Below the pieces are notes generated by a model. That model saw nothing but the letters and a program-made list of their open reading frames with translations, searched no databases and was not told the DNA's origin. A stretch of 64,000 nt of DNA from Chlorophyllum brunneum (Eukaryota; Basidiomycota; Agaricomycetes; Agaricales; Agaricaceae): positions 1,488,001-1,552,000 of the forward strand of contig OY756145.1 of assembly GCA_963576785.1 (NCBI GenBank), read 5' to 3'. The translations under genes and the position numbers were made by a program. Below, in pieces: positions 35,960 through 47,500 of the stretch. Every line of letters begins with the position of its first letter. The stretch's first letter is position 1.

Positions 35960-38900
35960 ATGTCTCGTTCAAATTCACCAAGGCTCCTAGACTCTTTCAC
36001 GGTACCTAGAGAGGTACTCGATGAATTTGCAGAGATGGCGGAGGAGGAAAACGTTGATCCCTTCGCTGAGACCGCGAAAACACGACAGATCGCTGCGCGA
36101 CAGTCCGACTACCATCACCGCCGTTTCAACCGTGTCGCTGTTGACAGTGCGGATGCATTCAGCACAAAGGAGGGTGAGCACGTTGAAGGTGGCTATAAAG
36201 ATGCTATGAGGTTAGCGAGACTGGAACAAGAAGAACAGCGAGTGGATAGGGCTATTGAAGAGAAGAAGAGGAAGGAGAGAGAGGAGGGGAAGATGAAAAT
36301 GGACATGGACAGGACACCACCTGCGGCCGAAATCGAGGACGTTGCAAAAGAGTTGGCGGCAGCAAAGGAGCTGGCCCTGGCGCAGCAGCAAGAAACAGCG
36401 GGCTCGAAAAGGAAGAGGAGGTGGGATGTAGAGACAACAGACGAAAATAAAGATCCCAACCAGCGCGACTCAGGTGAGTGGTCCAAGGAAGCCTTAGAGG
36501 CCTCCGCACCAAAGAAACGTCGCTCCAGATGGGACGCTACACCTGCGGAAATTACTGCTGAGACACCCAAGAAATCGCGCTGGGATCAAACTCCCGCTGT
36601 TCAGGATGTCCCCATGACTCCAATCATCATGAATGCACCCGGCATCAACCACGATGACAAGCACAACCGGTACCTTTCGGATGAGGAGCTTGATGCCCTG
36701 CTCCCTACCTCTGGATACGTCATTGTAACACCCCCACCCGGATATGCTCCCGCCATTAACCCAAGAAAGTTCATGGCTCCTGCAGTTACTGAAGTCGGTG
36801 GGTTTCATATTCAAGAGAGCTCGGACGCTGCCGCGGTTGCTGCTGCCGCTGGCTTGGCACCTGAGCTACCAACCGAAATTCCTGGTGTTGGCAATCTGGC
36901 GTTCTTCAAGCCTGAAGATGCTCAGTACTTTGCCAAAATCCTGAAGGAGGAGGATGAGACAGAGCTGTCGGTGGACGAGATGAAAGAGAGGAAGATTATG
37001 CGATTACTTCTCAAAATCAAGAACGGCACACCGCCAGTCCGTAAAACCGCTCTCCGCCAAATCACTGACAAGGCTCGCGAGTTTGGTGCAGGTCCACTGT
37101 TTGATAAAATATTACCGCTTCTGATGGAGCGTACCCTCGAAGACCAGGAACGACATCTACTTGTCAAAGTCATTGACCGTGTACTATACAAACTTGATGA
37201 CCTTGTCCGCCCCTATGTGCACAAAATCCTTGTCGTCATCGAGCCCCTGCTTATCGATGAGGATTATTATGCCCGCGTCGAAGGTCGTGAAATCATCTCC
37301 AACCTATCCAAAGCTGCCGGTCTCGCACACATGATATCCACGATGCGTCCTGACATTGATCACGCGGACGAGTACGTGCGTAACACGACGGCGCGTGCCT
37401 TCTCCGTTGTTGCATCCGCCTTGGGTATTCCATCACTCCTCCCTTTCCTTAAGGCCGTTTGTCGGTCCAAAAAGTCATGGCAAGCTCGTCACACTGGCAT
37501 TCGTATCGTTCAACAAATTGCCATTATGATGGGATGTGCAGTCCTACCCCACCTTCGCAACCTCGTTGACTGTATCGCTCACGGCCTCACTGACGAGCAG
37601 CAAAAAGTCAGGACCATGACTGCTCTGGGTCTAGCTGCATTGGCGGAGGCAGCTGCCCCCTACGGTATCGAGTCCTTCGACAACGTACTGAAGCCATTGT
37701 GGCTTGGTATCCGTCTCCACCGTGGCAAGGGCTTGGCGGCTTTCTTGAAGGCTATCGGCTTCATTATTCCCCTCATGGACCCCGAGTATGCATCCTACTA
37801 CACCAAGGAAGTCACCGTCATTCTCATTCGAGAGTTTCAAACCTCGGACGAAGAAATGAAGAAGATTGTACTCAAGGTCGTCAAGCAGTGTGCTGCCACT
37901 GAGGGTGTCACACCTCAGTACATCAAGCAGGATATTCTTCCTGATTTCTTCAAGGCGTTCTGGGTTCGCCGTATGGCCCTCGACCGCCGTAATTACCGTC
38001 AAGTCGTTGAGACTACCGTCGAGCTTGCGCAGAAGGCCGGTGTCTCAGAGATTGTTGGGCGCATTGTCAACGAGCTTAAGGATGAGTCGGAGCCGTACAG
38101 GAAGATGGTAATGGAAACTATCACCAAGGTTATCGCCACTCTCGGGGCTTCCGACATTGATGAGCGGCTAGAAGTCCGACTCGTCGATGGCATTATCTAT
38201 TCCTTTCAAGAACAAACAACGGAAGACCAAGTGATGCTTGATGGTTTTGGTACCGTCGTCAATGCCCTCGGTATTCGCGTCAAACCCTACCTCACTCAGA
38301 TCGTTTCGACTATACTATGGCGTCTGAACAATAAGAGTGCCAAGGTCCGCCAGCAGGCTGCTGATCTGACCAGTCGTTTGGCTGTTGTCATTAAGCAATG
38401 CGGTGAAGACCAACTTCTTAGTAAGCTTGGTCTTGTGTTGTTCGAACAGTTGGGTGAAGAGTACCCCGACACTTTGGGCAGTATCATCGCTGCTGTGGGG
38501 GCTATTGCCAATGTCGTCGGCATGACGCAAATGAACCCCCCCGTGAAGGATCTCCGTGAGTACAGCTGTATCCCATCTTTAGAAATCCTATTGATTTGAA
38601 TCCCTAGTTCCCCGTATGACACCCATTCTGCGCAATAGGCATGAGAAGGTCCAAGAGGCGTCCATCAATCTGATCGGTCGTATCGCCGACCGTGGTGCGG
38701 AATTTGTCCCCGCTCGAGAATGGATGCGCATTTGCTTCGAACTGCTTGACCTTCTCAAAGCTCACAAGAAGGGCATTCGCCGTGCAGCTGTTAACTCGTT
38801 CGGCTATATCGCCAAGAGTTTGGGTCCTCAAGACGTCTTATCCGTCCTCCTCACCAACCTTCGCGTTCAAGAACGTCAGTCCCGCGTGTGTAGTACTGTT

Positions 38901-39555
38901 GCCATCGCTATTGTCGCGGAAACTTGCGGACGTGAGCACTATAGCTATCTCATCTTGCTTTCACTGACACTGATCTCTCTCTCTCTCTCTCTCTTTCTCT
39001 CTTGCAGCTTTCACATGCATTCCCGCAATCCTCAACGAGTACCGCACAGCTGAACTCAACGTCCGCACAGGCTGTCTTAAAGCCCTTTCTTTCGTTTTCG
39101 AATACGTCGGCCCACAGTCTGCATATTACTGTGACTCGGTTGTCACTATGCTTGAAGATGCGCTGACGGACCGTGATCTCGTTCACCGGCAAACAGCAAG
39201 TACAATTGTCAAGCACCTCGCACTTGGAGTTGCAGGTCTCGGCTGCGAAGACTCCATGCTCCACCTTATGAATCTCGTATGGCCAAACTGCTTTGAGACT
39301 TCACCGCACGTTATCGGTGCAGTCATGGATGCCATTGAAGCTATGCGAGTGACGCTTGGTCCAGGCATATTACTCAGCTACACGCTTCAGGGATTGTTCC
39401 ACCCCGCCCGGAAAGTGAGAGAGGTTTACTGGAGGATTTACAATGCGTTGTATCTTGGCGCAGCGGATGCCCTTGTGCCATTCTATCCCGATCTCGGAGA
39501 GCTAAGTGAAGGACAAAATGTTTATGATAGACACGCCCTACAGGCCTTCATTTAA
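35960..39555 (+). CDS. HSH155: Splicing factor 3B subunit 1 (U2 snRNP)
   Basis: Core U2 snRNP protein that holds the branch-point helix. Three exons (35960-38555, 38608-38931, 39008-39555) give 1,155 residues, with both joins in frame: VKDL to LPRMTP and AETCG to PFTCIPAIL. The N-terminus carries RWD-type U2AF ligand motifs (KRRWD, SRWDATP, SRWDQTP) that bind U2AF-homology domains. HEAT repeats follow to the C-terminus. The lysine mutated in human disease (SF3B1 K700) is conserved in [12 protein letters not shown]. The second intron carries a long TC run before its acceptor. The gene is convergent with the AP-1 gamma gene, with a 210-bp gap. Confidence 0.95.
38974..39004 (+). repeat. TC microsatellite in SF3B1 intron 2
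   Basis: An uninterrupted TC run with one TTT, just before CTTGCAG. It supplies the polypyrimidine tract of this intron. Confidence 0.85.
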
Positions 39556-39765
39556 TGTCGTGTTTTCCTTTCCAACGGCCTTCCCTGTTTATGCCTTTCT
39601 TATTTGTACCTTTCTGCCTGCATAATAATGTATATCTATGCCTTCCGGAGACAAGAACCCCAAGGTGATGAAGTGAGTACGAAAGTAAAATCGATATTAT
39701 CAACGATAGAAGGTATGATGTAGGTATGTATAGTTGAGTGAAAAAATATCTTTGCCCGAACGAAA

Positions 39766-42700
39766 TCAAGAACTGCCACTAGTCAGATTAGCGGGGAAAT
39801 CTGAAAAGTCTACTTGATCTTGGAAATTCTGACCAGCAATAGTATAAGTGATGCGTAGCCGCAGGCGCACAGGACTCTGTACAAAACAAATGTGTCAGTT
39901 GCAAGGCATTGCCCAGAACGGAGGGACTTACACCAACTGGAGCGATGATTCGCATTTGTTGAGTCTCTGTCGTATTTGGCTGAACGCTCGTATTCGACAT
40001 CGGGAGCATCTGGAGTTGTTGGGACTACAAGAATGTAAGTTTTGTCGATGTATGTTCATTGCGGAGCGAATTCAAGAAACGCACCTTAGGCACAGCAGCT
40101 TGAAAATTGATGCCACTAACGGGCACGGAACCCTCCACTGTAAACTTGGCCAAGATCATAACAATACCTGGTCGTGCAGGTGATGTCTGAGGCGTCAGCG
40201 TGATCTGAAGATCGTTCTTATCATATGCCGTGTGGGCCGTCAACCGTGGGGCTGTTTGTCCAGAGGATACGACAGAAGGGGACGATGACTGTATAGGCGA
40301 AGGTGAATATGATGAAGACGCATTCGAGAAGAGTGATGACATCGGATTTGGCGCAGAAGCAGCTGGAGGTGAAGTAGAAGATGTAGGCGCAGCGAGGGGA
40401 GTTGTCGAGGTTGTGTTTGTAGACCCGAAAAGACCGAGGATGTCGTCCATTGTTGATTTGGGTTGCTGTGGTTGCGACTCAGGTTGTGGGGAAGTTGCTG
40501 GTGCAGAAGACCCGAATATTTCAGCGAGAAGGTCTTGATTAGATTGGGCTGACGCTGCAGGCTGCCCGTTCGTAGCGGGTGTTGAACCGCTACCCCCGGA
40601 AGTGATCTCATCACCTAGGAGATCTGGCTCGCCTTTGATTGACCCAACCGGCTTGTTCTCGCTCACTAAGGGTGGAAGTAAACCTCCCATCTCAGGGCGG
40701 AATCGGTCAAGCCCACTCACCCACTCCCATAACCGTGGCTTTTAGCTCAGGTGGGGGCATCCGCTCCAACACACCCCCTCTCAAGTCCCCGAGACTGAAT
40801 AAACTAGCAAACTCAACTGCACGCTGCTGTAACTCCAGATCTAGCGCTGTGGTATACTTAGCCAAGATCTCAGCGATACGGTCCTGTTCGCTCGTGGATG
40901 TAGTATTACGGGAAGAAATCTTGGTTATCGCTGCTAGAACGAACTGGCGTGTGAGGAAATTGGCGTAAGGGGAGTCGAGTGTCGAGGCCAGAAGGTCGAT
41001 AATTTCTTTGTCTGAGACCTAAAACGCGCGAGTTAACTGCTAATTATGCGAGTTGAGGTGAGTAGTCGGCTTACTCTGATAGACTGGTCGTCGTCTGAGA
41101 TAATGCCGCTCTCGAGCAATACGTCACTATATTCACCGATGACCCAAGTTGCCGCAAGTGTGAGAGATTCTTGCGATATATCAGCTTTCAGAGCAAGGTA
41201 TAGTTTTGACGCAGTGTATCCTTGCAGCTCGGGTGTATGCGCGACCAAACGAATGAAAGCTGACAAGATCTCCTCTCGCACGAAGTTGCCAGCCTGACAG
41301 GGTACTGAGACTGGATGGCTGGAATGATGGGACTACCACTCACCAGTTTCAAGACTCGCAAGACGGTATCAATATGCCAGCGTTTGTTGGGCGCAAATCT
41401 TTCTGCCGCAAGGCATACCTGTGTCGTCATCCCAAGCTTGAACTCGTCGTCTGCCACCTCCAGGAACGCCAGCAATTCTCGGATTAAATAACGGACATTC
41501 TGCTCGTTGATAAGAGCATATGATAGCTCCAGTGCACGACGGCGAATTGAAATGTCGCCATCACGTAGACAGTCGAGAATGATATTTCGGTGGCGTTGGA
41601 CGGCATTGGTGTCCATTGACACAACTTTGTTTAGGGTGTTGAGCGCGACATATCTAGAAAAATAATATGTAAGGAGATTTTAGTTGTGAGTCTCCCACAT
41701 ACCGGATGTTGTTATCCCGGTTACTCAGGAACTTTCCAAGGATATTAATCGCCATAACCCGAAGACCAGTGTCAGCCTCGATCTCCAGAACTGTAAGAAC
41801 GGTCTCATAGAGGATCGAATTTCCGACATTTTTTGTAGAGTCGGTGTTGGTTGCAACCTAGACCAGTCAAAATGGGCTAAATATAGAGCGGTCACTCGAC
41901 ACACCTGCGCCAAAATGTCGTTCATAGTCTCGCTAGCCTGCGTATCCCCCTTGCCGAGTAATCGCAGTAAACGAAGAACCTTTACCTGTAAGAAGGGATC
42001 AGTGATCCCTGATACATCGTGTTCTGGGCTGTAGCCTGTGGTGACGAGGGATTTGAGATTCCTGACGAGTAGGGGAACGGCCTGATGAGGTCACTTGTTA
42101 TGAAGTAGAGAAAGAAACAAATGGTGGCATCTCACATTACGGAATTCATCAAGAAAGCCGGGGTTGACTTGGATCACCTCTGTTACGAGCGTTATCGCGG
42201 TTAACAGCACACCGTGGTTGCGATCTGTGAGTAGGTTCTTGGCTTTGTTTACAAAGTGGTCTGCAAGGTCTGGAACTTTTTTAATCACTCGCAGGGCACA
42301 GAGCGCAGCCTAAATATGACATTATAGAGCGACGGATGTAAGAACGCAACTGATTACAGACCTTCTTGCGGATGTATGTGTTACTTGAACCCAACAACTT
42401 TTCAATCTCATTGGCAAGATCGCGGGACATTTCTTCCGAAGCGATGTTGGCGAACGTGCATAATGCCAAACCGACTGCATACATATTGGAATGGTTCATG
42501 TCACTACAACCCGGCAATATCAGCACGACGAAAGCAAATGAGAGATATTAGACTATACTTTTTCAGCGAATTTGTGACCAAGGTAAGAACCTCCTGGTTC
42601 TCGTCCAACAGCAGCATAATTCCTAGGTATCCTAGCTTCTTATCCGCAAACCGTGGACTTGCAACGAGTTTGAGACACTCTATCTGACCGAAGTGCGCAG

Positions 42701-42998
42701 GGGACCCAAGCATGTGGATGTAAAGAAGCTTGGCGACATTATTGTGTCGTTGAAAGGAGTCTTCTTCACGAAAGGAGGCGCGAATTGCGGCGGATTCCTG
42801 TTGAATGAGCGCGCGTTCGTCTGCGACGGTCTATAGGGTGAGGGAAGGGATATCAGATTGGAGATCGAAATGGTAGGGTGAGTGTGCGTAATGACCTTGC
42901 ATGCTCGGATTCCCTTGATGAGCGCTATATGGACCATAAGCTCTTGATGGATATGCAGTATGAGGGCAGTACGTGCCTTTGAGGTTGTGGAACGGCAT
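39766..42998 (-). CDS. APL4: AP-1 clathrin adaptor gamma subunit
   Basis: Gamma-adaptin of AP-1, which sorts cargo between the trans-Golgi and endosomes. Exon 1 (42998-42977) is only 22 nt and reads MPFHNLK. It joins over a 52-nt GC-AG intron (42976-42925) to [10 protein letters not shown], the conserved family start. The trunk continues with [35 protein letters not shown]-type helices and [13 protein letters not shown] Pro/Ser/Gln-rich hinge follows from about 40650, with DLLGD and [12 protein letters not shown] clathrin or ear-binding motifs. The ear domain has [15 protein letters not shown] and ends [12 protein letters not shown], stop at 39766. At least 12 exons. The start is 186 bp from the divergent two-TM gene. 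Confidence 0.93.
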
Positions 42999-43184
42999 CT
43001 GGTCGCTGGTCACTGTGCGCACCGGCAGCCAGTGATGTCGATAGGTATGACTGTGACAGCGTGTGACGTTGTCACTTGTTCTTGTTCTATTGTACTGTGG
43101 CCATTGTCCTGAGCTATAAAATGGCGACCTCAGTCCATCATCTCTCTTTAGGCAGCTGGTCTCCACCCTTTCAGTTTCTTCACC
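42999..43184. promoter_or_regulatory. Short bidirectional promoter, AP-1 gamma and unknown two-TM gene
   Basis: A 186-bp gap between divergent start codons. A TATA box (TATAAA, 43115-43120) lies 65 nt before the plus-strand ATG at 43185. Confidence 0.5.
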
Positions 43185-44183
43185 ATGTCAGTCACCGCTG
43201 ATGCAAGACGTCTTCCCAATGACAGTGTGCTTGCACACGTCTTCACTCTACATGATCATAAACTTCACTCGGGATTCATTACTCGCCTCGACAGGACCTC
43301 AGTGCTGCGAAAGAGGCAAGCAGCTGGCCTTTGACTCGCACTCTCTCACTCACCCCATTCTTTTCGCACCACTGAATAGGCTTTTGTTTGTCCGCAGCCT
43401 CGTCTACAACTTTACCATCCTCTTGGGCTCCGTGACTCTACTGGTTCTCTTCCTTCCTCACGGCCTCACCTCCAACGTGCCTGAGCCGCTCCATTTGACC
43501 CTCAGTGTTACCCAAGGCCTTTTCCTGCTTTGGGCAATCTCCATTCTCCTCCTGACGACTTGTGTCCCTTTCTTCTTTTGGGAATGCCGTCTACGGTGGA
43601 AATATGGCTTCAGACCTACCGAAATCATCATTCGTCGATCACCCCCTGAGTTTCTTACGGCACGTTCTAGCAGCGAATTATCAGAAAAGTGTTGTCGTGC
43701 TTCCCTGCGCGCGATCAACCCTGCTTTGTCGTACACGAACCCGGCTTCTATCCTTGCGGCAGATTTCTGGGTGTTGGAGCATGCAGTGATTATGGACGTG
43801 TACGCCAGGATGGCGGCGGACGAAATAAACGAGGAGGACCTTGAATTCACGACCTGGAGGGAATGCAGTGGTGTCTGGGTTGGGTTGGAGCTTTGGCGTC
43901 TGCACAACATCGTTTCGGGTCGGCAAGAGGTGTCACTGTTCAAGGTCTGTCCTGGCCGCTTAGGATTCAATTCATGTGGTGCTGAGTACCAAATTTATTT
44001 CAGACCTTCCTTACGAGTAAGGGAAAACACGAGCTACTTTCAGCCTGGGAACGGCTATTTAACAATGAGGGACACGCTGTCATACAGTCATCCGAAAACT
44101 ATCAATCGATAGTTAAGCGGTTCTCCCAGGAAGGTATCGACTACGAAACCGTCTGGAGCCAGATCCAGTCATGTGCTGTATAG
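43185..44183 (+). CDS. Unknown protein with two membrane helices
   Basis: Three exons (43185-43315, 43380-43944, 44004-44183) give 291 residues. The first intron is GC-AG (GCAAGC to GAATAG). With it, MSVTADARRLPNDSVLAHV continues through SVLRKR to LLFVRSLVYNF. A frame starting at 43201 would contain the same second exon, but its first 60 residues look random. There are two hydrophobic segments, about residues 50-72 and 86-110. The rest is soluble, with WVLEHAVIMDVYARMAADEIN and WVGLELWRLHN, and the C-terminus ends VWSQIQSCAV. I do not recognise the family. It resembles small uncharacterised membrane proteins of mushroom genomes. Confidence 0.65.
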
Positions 44184-44509
44184 CCAATCATTCACACTAC
44201 TTGTACTGCCACATTGATCTCGCTTACACCATCCTCAACATTCAACTATTGTAGCTCAACTCCCGCTGTTAAATCTGTTCGGATATAGTAAATTGGTTTC
44301 CTTATACACGCTTGCGTTTTTCGTAAACACAACAATTGTTTTTGAACGCAAGAAACAAGGCATAATATGCACACGCGGAAGCCAGCCGTATCTATTTCAG
44401 TTTGACATCTTCCTGACGCCCATTTCGCGAGTAGGTGCCGTCCATATAAACCCCATCACCCCCACTTCTTCACCATCCCATTACAATCATCATCTATACA
44501 GCGACCATA
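44184..44509 (+). promoter_or_regulatory. Upstream region with TATA box of the CCCH/RING-IBR gene
   Basis: TATAAA at 44445-44450 lies 60 nt before the ATG at 44510. The stretch between them is C/T and A/C rich, as in other genes of this window. The rest of the 326-bp gap shows nothing. Confidence 0.45.
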
Positions 44510-47500
44510 ATGGCGAGGCCAAAACCAAAGTCAAAGCCCCTGAAATCAAATCCGTCACCACCACCGAGGGACCCTCATGATGTCGTATCCCACGACGACA
44601 TCATCGACAGCGAGCCTTACCCCCCTAACGAAGGCGAGGCTTCTGCCAGTGGTTCCGACAGCGTCAAAATCGAATATCTTTCCCCGTGTATTTTCTATCT
44701 TTACTTTGGGAAATGCGGGAATGAGGATACGTGCGAGTTCTCCCATTCACCTGGCTCCATCGATCCACATCCACCTAGTGGATCTACGTCTCCTCTCAGC
44801 GGTGAGTGATACTCTTTGATCCATCGACTCTTCACCGCTCCTTCCTCGCCGCTTATGAGCCCCTGCTGATTTTCATGCTGCGGAATAGATGGTCTCCCGC
44901 AATCACCTAAGACAAGCTGGGCTCGCGATCCTCGACCCTGTAAGATGTTCATGAAGGGTTCTTGCAAGTATGGCCGCCGCTGCAAATTCCCTCACGAGAA
45001 TTTTAAGCCTTCCGTATCAAAATTCAATGACGTTGGACAAGGCTCGACTGGTGGGAGTGGAGACAGGAAGTCACACTCGACAGAACGCATCAGGAAGAAC
45101 AGGAAGGGTGCAGCTAGTGCCGTGGGTGTGGCTGCCGATGAACTTAGTACTGGATTCCAGGAGACTAATGCTCGTATTGAAGAAATCTCTGACGACGCTA
45201 ATGAGGGAGGTCACAACAATACCCTCGACGATTTCGACCAGCAATATGCAATTCCATATCCCAAAGACTCCCCTTTCTCTGAATCCGCTCACGAAGCCTA
45301 TACCCCCAGCGAGGACGATCAATTACCGAATGATGACCGTCCACCGAGTATCTTGGACTCTAATCACGTCGACAACTGCGACGCTGACGCCGATACCGGC
45401 GAGCATTCTCAACTTGATTCTGGGCATGAAGTCGAAAACCAGAGTCAGGGGCGCGTCATCGACTATACCTACCAAGACAGTGAAAAGCTCGGAACTTCAG
45501 TCAATACCCCTAACAACGGCGGACCCGGTGAGGACGAAGACAGTGGGGCAGATACATGGGGCTGGAACGAAACTCCAAAGAAAAAGATAGGGGAAGTAGG
45601 CGGAGGGCAAGGGACTCAGCAGGAAAACAGCAGAACGGTCGGGAATTTTTCCGAGACAGACATACCAGGGCACTGGGAAGACTCGTCGGATGCTCAGGGG
45701 ATAGCTGAAGAAAAGTCCGCCCTAGAGGATGTCCAGGAAAAGGGTGGAGAGGCGGACTGGAATGACGGACTGGAGTACGCTTCAATTGAAGGGGACAACG
45801 TTGAAGGACAGCAAGCCAATAATGATATTGACGACGCTTGGCATCAAACTCCCGAGGAAGAAGAGGAGGGAAAAGAGGGGCAGGATACGGCAGAAGACGC
45901 TGGCAACAGATGGGAACAAGCTCCTGAGCGAAAAGTGGAGGAGGCCAAGCCAGAAAATCACGAGCCCTTCCACAGTGGCTTGGATTATGGCTCCAGGCAG
46001 AGCAATAAACTAACCGCATCTATCAAGAGCAGCAAGAACGACGTTCGAACGCATGCTCCATCCACTCCTTCACTCAATCCACCTCCCACCCATGCCCAAT
46101 CTCCCACAGAACCCACGCAAACGACAATTGCTAGTCCTTCAGCTGCACCTCAAGCACCTCCTGTTTCTAACGCCCGCCAAATCTCAGTTATGTCTTTACA
46201 CTGGTCTCGCTTCGCGGATCCGACGATCGACTATAACCTAGCTTTTTGCAAAGCCTTTGCTCAGAACAAATGTTCCAATGCCACATCCGAAACCTGCAGG
46301 TTTCGTCATTGCCTCACACCTTACGAGTACACCCTCCTCTTCAAAGACCCACAACCACTCCAGCTTGCACTCGAAAAGCACCTTATCCGTAATGACTCTC
46401 CCCAGGATGCAAGTCCCATCACCTCACCTTCTTTCGCACTTCATTGGAGTCATTTTGCTGACCCTACGTGTGATTCAAATGTTGCCTTTTGCAAGGGCTA
46501 TGCGGAACACCAATGCACGCAAGATAACGCATGTAAATTCAGACATTGCTTGACATTGGAGGAGTATACACTGCTCTTTAAAGACCCTCAGCCGAATTTG
46601 ATTGCGACGGGAGGCGCAGCTTCTCAACAACCGACATCTACTCTCCCTTCGGATCCTGCCCACACAGACGATCCTCACGCACAAAACCAGTCTGCACAAC
46701 GACCATGTGCTTTCTTCTTGAAAGGAACGTGTAGGAATGGCGGGAACTGTCGTTACCGTCACGATACCTCTACTTCCTCCTGTCCAAACATTCGATCACA
46801 AGGCTATTGCAATGACAGTGTATGTCTTGTCTGCTGCGCCTCCCCTTCCAACGACCAGGCCCCTCCTGTCCTACCTACGAAAAGGTGCTGGTACTGGTCA
46901 CAGGGGACGTGTAAGAATGGAACGTCATGTCCATTCGCTCACGTGGGTGAATCTGGTACCGCCGCCCAAGACGATCAAGGCCAGAATCAAGCTTGGCGGA
47001 ATGGGGGAAATGCGACACAGGAAAATCAGATGCCGAACAGCTGGGGAACCAATGTAAATGCAGATAGCGGGAACAACGACGAGGGCTTGGACGATCAGGG
47101 TCCAGTTCAAGCTCAGGATAAGGGCAAGGACAAGGAAGAAGAAGAAAAAAATGAAAATGACTGGGGTGACTACGGATGGGCTGATCAGAACAATGGCGCC
47201 AGTGGCTGGGACGACCAAAACAACGACAATAGTGGTTGGGGGAAGCAGAATGATGATAGCGGTTGGGGAAAGCAGAATGATGGTAGTGGTTGGGGAAAGC
47301 AGAATGATGACAGTGGCTGGGGGAAGCAGAACAATAACAGTGGCTGGGGTACCGGCAGAGGTACCAGCGACAATGTAGAGGCTGGCACTCGACGTAAAGA
47401 CCAACGCAGCAACCGCAGGAGCTGGAACGAAAACAAGCTAAGCACGAGCAGAAGGGCTTCAAACATATGTTACCGATTCGAACAAGAGGGCCGATGCCTC

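Noticed and set aside
43201..43379. Continuous frame from ATG 43201 as the true start of the two-TM gene
   Set aside because: Its first 60 residues look random, while MSVTADARRL from 43185 with a GC-AG intron gives a cleaner protein next to a TATA box.
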